DNA from: Flammeovirgaceae bacterium UBA2371
GTDB taxonomy: Bacteria > Bacteroidota > Bacteroidia > Cytophagales > Cyclobacteriaceae
DNA length: 64,000 nt
NCBI GenBank assembly: GCA_002345965.1
Contig: DDTF01000017.1
Location: 106,065-170,064 of the forward strand
Direction of reading: 5' to 3'
Shown: positions 26,424-34,402 of the stretch, in pieces
Numbering within the stretch: the first letter of the stretch is position 1
How the letters are laid out: every line of letters begins with the position of its first letter
Made by a program: the position numbers and the translations under genes
Notes under the pieces: model-generated
Database searches by the model: none
Seen by the model: the letters and a program-made list of their open reading frames with translations, nothing else
Told to the model about the DNA's origin: nothing

Positions 26424-27674
26424 ATGAGTTTTAGACGCGTAGTAATTACCGGTATTGGTGCATTAACCCCCATTGGAAACACCCGAGAAGAATATTGGGA
26501 AGGTTTAAAAAATGGAAAGAGCGGTGCTGCGCCTATTACCAAGTTTGATGCCTCAAAGTTTAAAACAAAATTCGCATGCGAAGTCAAAGGGTTTGATGTA
26601 GGCAACTTTATCGACAGAAAAGAGGCCCGCAAAATGGACCCGTTCGCCCAGTATGCAATGGTGGTGGCAGATGAAGCCATAAAAGATGCAAATCTTCCTC
26701 TTTCAGACCTCGATCCCGACCGTGTAGGCGTGATTTGGGGTTCAGGAATAGGAGGACTACTTACATTTCAGGAAGAGGTTAAGTCGTTTGCGGCCGGTGA
26801 CGGAACGCCCCGATTTAATCCCTTCTTTATCCCCAAAATGATTGCCGATCTTAGTGCCGGTCATATTTCCATTAAATATGGCTTCAGAGGCCCTAATTTC
26901 ACTACAGTATCAGCTTGTGCCTCTTCCACAAACTCTATTTATGACGCCTTTACCTATATCCGGCTCGGAAAGTCGGATATAATAGTAACTGGAGGATCAG
27001 AAATGGCCGTATGTGAAGCAGGTGTAGGCGGATTCAACGCGATGAAAGCCCTTTCTGAGCGCAACGACTCCCCGGAAACAGCCTCAAGGCCCTATGATAA
27101 GGAAAGAGATGGTTTTGTGTTGGGAGAAGGTGCCGGTGGTCTTATTCTGGAAGAATACGAGCACGCCAAAAAGAGAGGTGCCAAAATTTATGCTGAAGTA
27201 ATAGGAGGCGGCATGTCTGCCGATGCCTACCACATCACAGCACCCCATCCTGAAGGCGCAGGAATAGTAAAAGTAATGGAACATGCCCTGGAAGAAGCTG
27301 GAATAAAGCCTTCTGAAGTGGATTACATCAACACCCACGGAACCTCTACTCCTCTCGGGGACTTAGGTGAAATCATGGCCATTCAAAAAGTATTTGGTGA
27401 GGACGCCTACAAGCTCAACATCAGCTCTACCAAATCAATGACAGGTCACCTTTTGGGTGCTGCCGGAGCCATTGAGTCCATAGCATGCCTTATGGCAATC
27501 AACGAAGGCATAGTTCCTCCTACCATCAATCATTTTGTAGATGACGATGGATTGGATCCAAAACTCAATCTAACTTTTAACAAAGCGCAAAAACGAGATG
27601 TGAAAGTTGCATTGAGCAATACCTTTGGCTTTGGAGGTCATAATTTCTCTATCATCTTTAAGAAAGTAGAGTAA
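26424..27674 (+). CDS. fabF: beta-ketoacyl-ACP synthase II
   Basis: A 416-residue thiolase-fold enzyme that condenses malonyl-ACP with acyl-ACP in fatty-acid elongation. The catalytic triad is visible: Cys165 in VSACASSTN, His305 in NTHGTSTP and His342 in MTGHLLGAAG, with Lys337 in STKS. The length is normal for FabF. It lies directly after acpP and 12 bp before rnc on the same strand. Confidence 0.96.
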   Translation: MSFRRVVITGIGALTPIGNTREEYWEGLKNGKSGAAPITKFDASKFKTKFACEVKGFDVGNFIDRKEARKMDPFAQYAMVVADEAIKDANLPLSDLDPDRVGVIWGSGIGGLLTFQEEVKSFAAGDGTPRFNPFFIPKMIADLSAGHISIKYGFRGPNFTTVSACASSTNSIYDAFTYIRLGKSDIIVTGGSEMAVCEAGVGGFNAMKALSERNDSPETASRPYDKERDGFVLGEGAGGLILEEYEHAKKRGAKIYAEVIGGGMSADAYHITAPHPEGAGIVKVMEHALEEAGIKPSEVDYINTHGTSTPLGDLGEIMAIQKVFGEDAYKLNISSTKSMTGHLLGAAGAIESIACLMAINEGIVPPTINHFVDDDGLDPKLNLTFNKAQKRDVKVALSNTFGFGGHNFSIIFKKVE

Positions 27675-27686
27675 GCACAAAATTCT

Positions 27687-28409
27687 GTGTGGAGCTTACT
27701 TAAATCTACCAAAGAGAGCAAGAAGGAAAATCAAAAACTGGTTGTTGCCATCCGTACAATTGCTGGCTTCACCCCTTCCAATATCGAACTGTATAGACTG
27801 GCTACGCTGCACAGCTCCAAATCCAAAGAAAAAGACGGATTCAGAGAGTCTAACGAACGACTTGAGTACCTGGGTGATGCCATTCTTGGCGCGGCCGTAG
27901 CCGACTACCTGTTCAAAAAATATCCCTTCAAAGATGAAGGCTTTCTCACGGAGGTTCGCTCACGCATTGTCAACCGCGAAACACTTAACCAACTTGCCCG
28001 CAAGCTTGGAATTCCGAGTATCGTACAGGCCGATAAAAAAAATACCCAGCTACAGCAAGTGATCCTGGGCAATACCCTGGAGGCCATCGTGGGCGCCATC
28101 TATCTCGACAAGGGTTATTTGCGCTGCAGGAAATTTGTGGTGGACAAGCTCATTCAACCTTACCTCAATATTGAAGAGGTGGTTAACTCCAACACCAATT
28201 TCAAGAGTAAGATCATCGAATGGTCGCAACGCAACAATGCCACCATCCGGTTTGAGGTGGAAAGCTCAAAGAAAGGCAAAGCTGGAAAAGAATTTATTGC
28301 CCAAATATTCATCGGAGAGCAACCTTACGGTCAAGGTTTTGGTTTTACAAAGAAAAAAGCGGAACAGGATGCTGCACAAAAAACCTGTTTGATGCTGCAC
28401 CTCGATTAG
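27687..28409 (+). CDS. rnc: ribonuclease III
   Basis: A 240-residue double-stranded-RNA endonuclease for rRNA and mRNA processing. The signature NERLEYLGDAILG (56-68) carries the metal-binding Glu and Asp64. NTLEAIVGAIYLD near residue 135 holds the second acidic set. A C-terminal dsRNA-binding domain begins near residue 170 (KSKIIEWSQ) and ends with FTKKKAEQDAA. The start is GTG at 27687, 12 bp after fabF; no ATG lies in a better position. Confidence 0.94.
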   Translation: MWSLLKSTKESKKENQKLVVAIRTIAGFTPSNIELYRLATLHSSKSKEKDGFRESNERLEYLGDAILGAAVADYLFKKYPFKDEGFLTEVRSRIVNRETLNQLARKLGIPSIVQADKKNTQLQQVILGNTLEAIVGAIYLDKGYLRCRKFVVDKLIQPYLNIEEVVNSNTNFKSKIIEWSQRNNATIRFEVESSKKGKAGKEFIAQIFIGEQPYGQGFGFTKKKAEQDAAQKTCLMLHLD

Positions 28410-28416
28410 CACTGAA

Positions 28417-30252
28417 ATGATGAAAAAATTTAAAATTGGCGGTGCTACCGTTAATCAAACTCCAATAGACTGGAATAATAACACCCGTAATATCCTTCAG
28501 GCAATCCATGCTGCCAAAAATCAAAAGATAGATTTACTCTGCTTCCCAGAACTCTGCCTCACAGGATATGGCTGTGAAGACCTGTTCCTCTCGGACTGGC
28601 TCTCAGAAAAAGCATGGGTGGAATTGGAAAAGATCATTCCTGAAGTGAATGACATGATGGTTTGCATTGGTATGCCCATTCGAATCGATGGCATTACCTA
28701 CAATGGTGTAAGCGTCATCCACAATCAGGAAATACTGGGTATTGTATTAAAACAAAATCTAGCCAAAGATGGTGTGCATTACGAGCCCCGATGGTTTGAA
28801 CCCTGGCCACCCCACACGATCAGGCAAATTGTAAGAGGAAATCACCATGTGAAAGTGGGCGATCTCACTTTTGAATGCCAAGGAGTGTCTGTAGGCTTTG
28901 AAATATGTGAAGATGCCTGGCGAAAAATACGTCCAGCTGATAATCTGGTAAATCGCAACATTGAATTAATCCTCAATCCCAGCGCAAGTCATTTTGCCAT
29001 GAGCAAGAGCCCATCCCGGGAAGAACTGGTGAAGGCGAGCTCAAAGAAATATAACTGTGCCTATGGTTATGTCAATCTGTTGGGCAACGAAGCCGGGCGC
29101 ATGATTTATGATGGTGACATCTTGTTTGCCAGACATGGCGAAATAATCCAACGCAACCCAAGGCTTTCTCTGCAGTCGTTTGTACTGCAAGCCTGCGAGA
29201 TCGATTTTAATGACCACTCGGAAAAAGCCTATCGACCCAACCCTGATATTACCGAAAAAAATGAAGAGTTTGCGCAGGCAACTAGTCTTGCACTTTTTGA
29301 TTACCTCCGAAAAAGCAAATCAAAAGGATTTGTATTAAGCCTCAGCGGTGGAGCCGATTCGGCCTGTTGTGCCATATTAGTGGCTGAAATGGTGAGGCGC
29401 GGTAGCCGTCAGTTGGGATGGGATCAATTCAACAGCGCTTTGGGAATTCAGTCAAAAAACGAAAAAGAGGCTACCCATCAACTGCTTACTTGTGCCTATC
29501 AGGGCACGCGCAACTCCTCAGAAAAAACACTCCATGCCGCCAAAACATTAGCAGAATCGATAGGAGCTTGCTTCCACCAATGGCTGGTAGATGATGAAGT
29601 GGAATCGTACAAACACAAAATCGAGCAAGTGCTGGACAGGCCTTTGACCTGGAAACAAGACGACATTGCCCTTCAAAATATTCAGGCACGTTCACGTTCA
29701 CCCATCATTTGGATGCTGGCCAATATCAAACAGTCTCTATTACTTACCACTTCCAACCGCAGTGAAGGTGATGTTGGCTACGCTACCATGGATGGCGACA
29801 CCAGCGGAAGCCTTGCTCCCATCGCAGGGGTAGACAAACCCTTCATCCTTCAATGGCTAAAGTGGGCCGAAACGCAGCTGGGCTATGAAGGATTGTCGGC
29901 AGTCAATAACCTGAAACCCACCGCGGAGCTAAGGCCTGCCACTTCAGAACAAACTGATGAAAAAGACCTGATGCCCTACCCATTGTTGGTGCGCATTGAG
30001 AAATTGGCCATTAGGGACCGAAAATCCCCCAAGGAAGTGTATGACCAGCTTTCGGATGAATTTGATCAGAAATTACTACAAAAATCAGTAGTTAAGTTTT
30101 TCAGACTTTGGGCCATCAACCAGTGGAAAAGAGAGCGCATTGCCCCTTCTTTCCACCTGGACGACCTAAACGTGGATCCCCGAAGCTGGTGTAGGTTCCC
30201 GATTTTATCAGGTGGATTTCAGGATGAACTGGCATTTTTAGCTGAAAAGTAG
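28417..30252 (+). CDS. nadE: glutamine-dependent NAD+ synthetase
   Basis: A 611-residue two-domain enzyme. The N-terminal nitrilase-type glutaminase has Glu45 (FPELCLTGYG), Lys112 (LKQNLA, assignment approximate) and Cys164 (FEICEDAWR). The C-terminal synthetase has the P-loop LSLSGGADS (307-315) and the nearby TTSNRSEGDVGYATMDGD. It amidates deamido-NAD to NAD using glutamine and ATP, through an ammonia tunnel. Two adjacent ATGs at 28417 and 28420 make the start uncertain by one codon. It ends the housekeeping run; lgt has its own promoter. Confidence 0.95.
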   Translation: MMKKFKIGGATVNQTPIDWNNNTRNILQAIHAAKNQKIDLLCFPELCLTGYGCEDLFLSDWLSEKAWVELEKIIPEVNDMMVCIGMPIRIDGITYNGVSVIHNQEILGIVLKQNLAKDGVHYEPRWFEPWPPHTIRQIVRGNHHVKVGDLTFECQGVSVGFEICEDAWRKIRPADNLVNRNIELILNPSASHFAMSKSPSREELVKASSKKYNCAYGYVNLLGNEAGRMIYDGDILFARHGEIIQRNPRLSLQSFVLQACEIDFNDHSEKAYRPNPDITEKNEEFAQATSLALFDYLRKSKSKGFVLSLSGGADSACCAILVAEMVRRGSRQLGWDQFNSALGIQSKNEKEATHQLLTCAYQGTRNSSEKTLHAAKTLAESIGACFHQWLVDDEVESYKHKIEQVLDRPLTWKQDDIALQNIQARSRSPIIWMLANIKQSLLLTTSNRSEGDVGYATMDGDTSGSLAPIAGVDKPFILQWLKWAETQLGYEGLSAVNNLKPTAELRPATSEQTDEKDLMPYPLLVRIEKLAIRDRKSPKEVYDQLSDEFDQKLLQKSVVKFFRLWAINQWKRERIAPSFHLDDLNVDPRSWCRFPILSGGFQDELAFLAEK

Positions 30253-30254
30253 GC

Positions 30255-30285
30255 TTTGGCCATTGGCCTTAAGCTAATATCTTTG
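30255..30285 (+). promoter_or_regulatory. promoter of lgt
   Basis: TTTG (30255-30258) and TATCTTTG (30278-30285) are 19 bp apart and both match the Bacteroidota consensus exactly. The start codon is 40 bp downstream. The -33 box begins 3 bp past the nadE stop. Confidence 0.6.
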
Positions 30286-30324
30286 CAGGTCAAAAAATTG
30301 CTTTTCACTTCTTAATAGATCTCA

Positions 30325-31437
30325 ATGCTGAGTTACATCATTTGGAATGCCAATCCTGAATTACTTTCAATAGGTTCATTTTCACTTCGTTGGTACGGGT
30401 TGCTCTTTGCACTTGGATTCTTGCTCAGCCAGCAGATACTCTATTACATTTATCGAAAAGAAGGCAAACCAGAAAAAGACATTGATACACTTACCATTTA
30501 TATGGTAATAGCCACAATTGTGGGTGCCAGGCTGGGTCATATCTTCTTTTATCAACCCGAACTGCTGTGGGAAAATCCACTTGGTGTTTTTCTTCCTTTT
30601 GAGTTTACACCTGAATTTAGGTTCACAGGCCTTCAGGGATTAGCCAGTCATGGTGCAGCCATTGGTATTCTTTTCGCATTGTGGCTTTATAGCAGGAAAA
30701 AGAAAATAGGCCAAAATTACCTTCAGGTATTGGATCGAATTGTAATCGTTGTGGCACTAACGGGTTGCCTTATTCGACTGGGTAACTTTTTCAATTCAGA
30801 AATCATCGGTAAACCCACAGAAGCTGGTACCGGTGTTGTTTTTGTAGGCCGTGTAGAAGAGGCGCTGATGCGTGATGATGGAAACAATCCTGTGGAGTCC
30901 ATTAGCATTTCAAAAAATGAGGAGCTGCCCAAAGGCATGAACGGAAGAGTTCCCATCAACATATATCTCTTTTTCAAGCAAGGCACTAATCAGGAAACTG
31001 CAGAGCAGTTTAGCGAAACCAACGCAAAATATTATCTAACCCGTCTGTATGAATTCATAGACGAACCTCCGCGTACCGATTTACAATACGAACTGTTTCA
31101 AGAGAAGTCAGGCACGTTGGTGGCCAAAATAAATACCTTTGGTATTTCAAGGCATCCAGCCCAACTCTATGAATCTATTTCGTGCCTGTTGCTCTTTGCT
31201 TTTTTATTCTGGATATGGTCTAAAGAAAAAGAAAAAATCGCTACAGGAAAGATCTTTGGGATATTCATGGTAATTCTCTGGTCTTTGAGGTTCCTGTATG
31301 AATTCTTAAAAGAAAACCAGGTGGCCTTTGAAGATGATCTCACACTGAACATGGGACAAATACTGAGTATACCCATGGTACTGGTGGGTATTGCCGTCCT
31401 CATTTGGTCCAAGCGCAACGCGCAAAACAAAACCTGA
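30325..31437 (+). CDS. lgt: prolipoprotein diacylglyceryl transferase, with internal insertion
   Basis: A 370-residue inner-membrane enzyme that moves diacylglycerol from phosphatidylglycerol onto the lipobox cysteine of prolipoproteins. Conserved sites: SLRWYGLLF near residue 20, ARLGH (68-72), ASHGAA (107-112, His109), RLGNFFNSEIIGKP (151-164) and RHPAQLYES (276-284). E. coli Lgt has 291 residues. The extra length is a hydrophilic insertion of roughly 95 residues (about 175-270) between the GNFFN and RHPAQLYE motifs. Bacteroidota relatives often carry insertions here. Confidence 0.93.
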   Translation: MLSYIIWNANPELLSIGSFSLRWYGLLFALGFLLSQQILYYIYRKEGKPEKDIDTLTIYMVIATIVGARLGHIFFYQPELLWENPLGVFLPFEFTPEFRFTGLQGLASHGAAIGILFALWLYSRKKKIGQNYLQVLDRIVIVVALTGCLIRLGNFFNSEIIGKPTEAGTGVVFVGRVEEALMRDDGNNPVESISISKNEELPKGMNGRVPINIYLFFKQGTNQETAEQFSETNAKYYLTRLYEFIDEPPRTDLQYELFQEKSGTLVAKINTFGISRHPAQLYESISCLLLFAFLFWIWSKEKEKIATGKIFGIFMVILWSLRFLYEFLKENQVAFEDDLTLNMGQILSIPMVLVGIAVLIWSKRNAQNKT

Positions 31438-31462
31438 TTAATTTTTATTCGAAAATTCCGGG

Positions 31463-32917
31463 ATGCGAGTGAGGTTGGCCATTTTAGCAATAAGTATTTT
31501 ACTGGGCACAGCAGCCTGGTCACAGAATACGAATGGTCGAAAGGGAAAAGAAGTAGTTTATAATGAACTGGACACTGTTGAATATCAATTACTGGAAGTA
31601 AACAGAATACTGATTGTTGGCAACAAAACTACCCTCGATAGAATCATTCAACGCGAACTTAGTCTTAAGCCAGGAGACACCATCAGCAACAAAAACATTT
31701 CTCAGGTTCTCCTAAGGGACAAAAACAAAATCTACAATCTCCGTCTGTTCAACACAGTAGAAATCCGTCCCATTTTATTATCACTCAACAAAGTAGATTT
31801 ACTGATAGAAGTGACTGAGCGCTGGTATACCTTTCCTGTGCCCATTTTTGAACTATCAGATCGTAATTTCAACGAATGGTGGCAAACCTACGATCACGAC
31901 CTCGGAAGGGTAAACTACGGGCTGCGATTATACCAGTACAACTTTCGTGGAAGAAATGAAACACTTCGGTTCACGGGCCAGTTTGGTTTTTCCAGACGAT
32001 TTGATATCGCCTATTCAATACCTAATCTCGATCGCAACCAAAAGCAGGGCTTGTCATTTCTCTTTTCTTACGCCCAACCCAAGAACCTTTCCTACTTTAC
32101 ACAGGATCATAAATTACTTTTTCTAAAATCCAGAAATGTATTGCGCACCAATTCACTGGTTGCAATCAACTATTCTTACCGTAAATCATTCTACGAAACC
32201 CATAATGTGGGATTGGAATACCGGTATTCAGTAATTGCTGATACCATTGCCCTGCTCAATCCCAACTATTATGGCAATGGCGAAACAAAACAGCAATATG
32301 AAGCCATCAGCTATTCTTTCAATTCCGATCACCGCGATGTGATGGCCTATCCCCTGAATGGACATCAGTCCAACATCTTCCTCAAAAAAATTGGATTAGG
32401 GTTTAGTAGTGAAGTAGATCAGTTTGAAGTCAACCTGACCCATGCTCGATACCTCGATCTGAAAAACGGATACTATTTTTCCAACTTTTCTTCTGCCTAC
32501 CTAAGCACACCCCAGTCGCAACCTTACTCATTGTACAATGCCATCGGCTATCGCAGACAGTTTTTAAGAGGCTATGAAATATTCTTAATTGAGGGATCTC
32601 GTTTTATCATGAACAAATCCACCTTAAAGAAAAGAATTTTTACGCGAGGATGGCATTTTACCAACATGCCACACGAGCAGTTCAGTTATTTCCCACTTTC
32701 GATTTACATCAAAGGATATGTTGACGTTGGTTATGTTGAAAATTTTTCCCGCTATCAGGAGTTATTAATAAACAATTCGCTTTCCAACAGGTTTTTGATC
32801 GGTGCTGGCGGAGGTATTGACGTAGTCACTTTCTATGACATGGTGTTGCGTTTTGAATACAGCTTCACACGGGAAGGCAAACACGGCTTTTTCTTCAATA
32901 TCAAAAAAGAATTTTAG
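31463..32917 (+). CDS. outer-membrane BamA/TamA-like protein with one POTRA domain
   Basis: A 484-residue protein. A signal peptide ends near residue 20 (AAWSQ). Residues about 44-118 form a POTRA-like domain (NRILIVGNKTTLDRIIQREL...GDTISNKN). The rest alternates aromatic and polar residues in barrel-strand style and ends in F (FFFNIKKEF), the outer-membrane C-terminal signal. It could help insert or secrete outer-membrane proteins or lipids. It starts 25 bp after lgt with the same orientation. Its TAG stop overlaps the convergent YwqK stop (TTAG). Confidence 0.8.
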   Translation: MRVRLAILAISILLGTAAWSQNTNGRKGKEVVYNELDTVEYQLLEVNRILIVGNKTTLDRIIQRELSLKPGDTISNKNISQVLLRDKNKIYNLRLFNTVEIRPILLSLNKVDLLIEVTERWYTFPVPIFELSDRNFNEWWQTYDHDLGRVNYGLRLYQYNFRGRNETLRFTGQFGFSRRFDIAYSIPNLDRNQKQGLSFLFSYAQPKNLSYFTQDHKLLFLKSRNVLRTNSLVAINYSYRKSFYETHNVGLEYRYSVIADTIALLNPNYYGNGETKQQYEAISYSFNSDHRDVMAYPLNGHQSNIFLKKIGLGFSSEVDQFEVNLTHARYLDLKNGYYFSNFSSAYLSTPQSQPYSLYNAIGYRRQFLRGYEIFLIEGSRFIMNKSTLKKRIFTRGWHFTNMPHEQFSYFPLSIYIKGYVDVGYVENFSRYQELLINNSLSNRFLIGAGGGIDVVTFYDMVLRFEYSFTREGKHGFFFNIKKEF

Positions 32918-33588
32918 GGCTTGTAGCGTTTGTACACCTTCTGTTTTCCCTTGAAATAGGAATACCATACACCTGAAGGCTCCCCCATTGTATAGCTGCC
33001 TTCGTAGATCAATTGACCCTCATCCGAATAGAATTTCCACAGCCCATCTTCTTTCCCAAGGTGATAGCCTCCTTCCTGTACCAGCACCCCTGCGTTATTA
33101 TAAATAAAAGTCTTTCCTTCAGGTAAACCATTTTCGTAGGTGATCATTCTTTCAAGTTGTCCATTTTCAAAATAATGGAGCCACTGCCCATCATAGCTGC
33201 TGTTGACATAAATACCTTTCTTATCCAGCATCCCATTTTCATGATAATAAAATGCGGAATCGGTTATATTGCCGGCATTCCATTGCTCCTCACCCTGAAT
33301 CTTTCCAGAAGGATAATAGTAAATCACTTTGCCATGCAAAACACCTTCTTTATAATTTTCAACGCTGTTCCTTTTTCCTGACGGGTAGTAGTACAACCAT
33401 TCTCCAGTCTTTACCCCATTCACTACCCTGCCACTGGATTTTTTTTCACCCGATGCATACCGCTCTTCCGTCAATGATTGGGCATTCCCGACAAAGGAAA
33501 TTCCAATTATTATACCCAATAAACTAGGAATTTTCACAACTATTTTTTTAACTTTTAATAAACTTTTCACTTTGGCCACGAGATTCAT
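32914..33588 (-). CDS. YwqK/MORN-repeat secreted protein
   Basis: About 224 residues from ATG at 33588; ATG at 33612 is the longer option. A signal peptide ends in GNAQ. The rest is a run of about 22-24-residue repeats with G-x-W/Y-x-x-Y-x-x-[ND/S]-G patterns (YYPSGKRNSVENYKEG, YYPSGKIQGEEQW, YHENGMLDKKG, YFENGQLERMITYENG, and others). These are the YwqK or MORN-variant repeats. They are often labelled antitoxin-like from a B. subtilis neighbour, but a toxin partner is not seen here. The 5' end overlaps that of the divergent PorV-like gene by at least 17 bp. Confidence 0.75.
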   Translation of the reverse strand: MNLVAKVKSLLKVKKIVVKIPSLLGIIIGISFVGNAQSLTEERYASGEKKSSGRVVNGVKTGEWLYYYPSGKRNSVENYKEGVLHGKVIYYYPSGKIQGEEQWNAGNITDSAFYYHENGMLDKKGIYVNSSYDGQWLHYFENGQLERMITYENGLPEGKTFIYNNAGVLVQEGGYHLGKEDGLWKFYSDEGQLIYEGSYTMGEPSGVWYSYFKGKQKVYKRYKP

Positions 33589-34402
33589 CCTGGTTCTGAT
33601 TTTGGTAGCCATTCCCAAAATTACGAAACCTCAAAGTGTTTCTACGCTCATGGGGTCTCGAAGTGCAGCATTGGCCTATGCCTCCTCCACACTGTCGGAC
33701 GATTGGGCCATATTCAACAACATCGCAGGCATGGCAAAGATAAATACTGCCTCGTCCAATTTCGCCTATTCCATCAATCCATCTCTTCCGGGTGCAGATC
33801 GGGCTGCTGCCTCCCTCCTCGCTCCGGTAAAAATTGGCACTTTTGGTATAGGTGTATTTCGTTTCGGAGATGAATTGTACAGCGAGCAAGTGCTCTCAGC
33901 CGGATATGCCAATCAATTTGGACTTGCTGCATTGGGGATGAAAGTAAACTATGTGCAATATCGTGCAGAGGGCGTTGGTACCCATTCGGCAGTGAGTTTA
34001 CACCTCGGTGGCATAGCAACCCTTTCGCCCAAAGTAATGGTGGGCGCTTATATCATCAACCTGAACCGACCCGAAATTTCAAACGCTATCAAGGAACGAC
34101 TTCCGGCCAAACTCATCACTGGCGTACAGTTTCACCCAGAGGAAAAACTTATCCTGTTGGCAGAAATAGAAAAAGATCTTCATTATAAACCTACCCTCAA
34201 AGGAGGAGTGGAATATCAGTTTTTTAAAAAAGTGAGTTTCCGCACTGGTTTTAATCTTGGGCCCAATAGTGTGCACGGTGGCATTGGATATCAGTCGGCA
34301 CGTTTATACATCGACTATGCCATGCACTACAGCACCTCTCTGCTGTCCACCTTTCAGCTCGCTACCAGTTATCGTTTTGGTCAACCAAAGAAACAGGAAT
34401 GA
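33572..34402 (+). CDS. PorV/FadL-like outer-membrane barrel protein
   Basis: A 276-residue protein. TTG at 33572 is used because it gives a plausible signal peptide (RFILVLILVAIPKI) before the mature part; the first ATG (33650) would remove it. STLSDDWAIFNNIAGMAKI is the PorV/PorQ/UPF0164-type N-terminal pattern (NNPAG-like). The rest is strand-rich, ending FQLATSYRFG. From this I infer an outer-membrane barrel, possibly linked to type IX secretion or transport; no type IX genes lie in the window. It is coupled by ATGA (34399-34402) to the HHH gene. Confidence 0.7.
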   Translation: MATRFILVLILVAIPKITKPQSVSTLMGSRSAALAYASSTLSDDWAIFNNIAGMAKINTASSNFAYSINPSLPGADRAAASLLAPVKIGTFGIGVFRFGDELYSEQVLSAGYANQFGLAALGMKVNYVQYRAEGVGTHSAVSLHLGGIATLSPKVMVGAYIINLNRPEISNAIKERLPAKLITGVQFHPEEKLILLAEIEKDLHYKPTLKGGVEYQFFKKVSFRTGFNLGPNSVHGGIGYQSARLYIDYAMHYSTSLLSTFQLATSYRFGQPKKQE

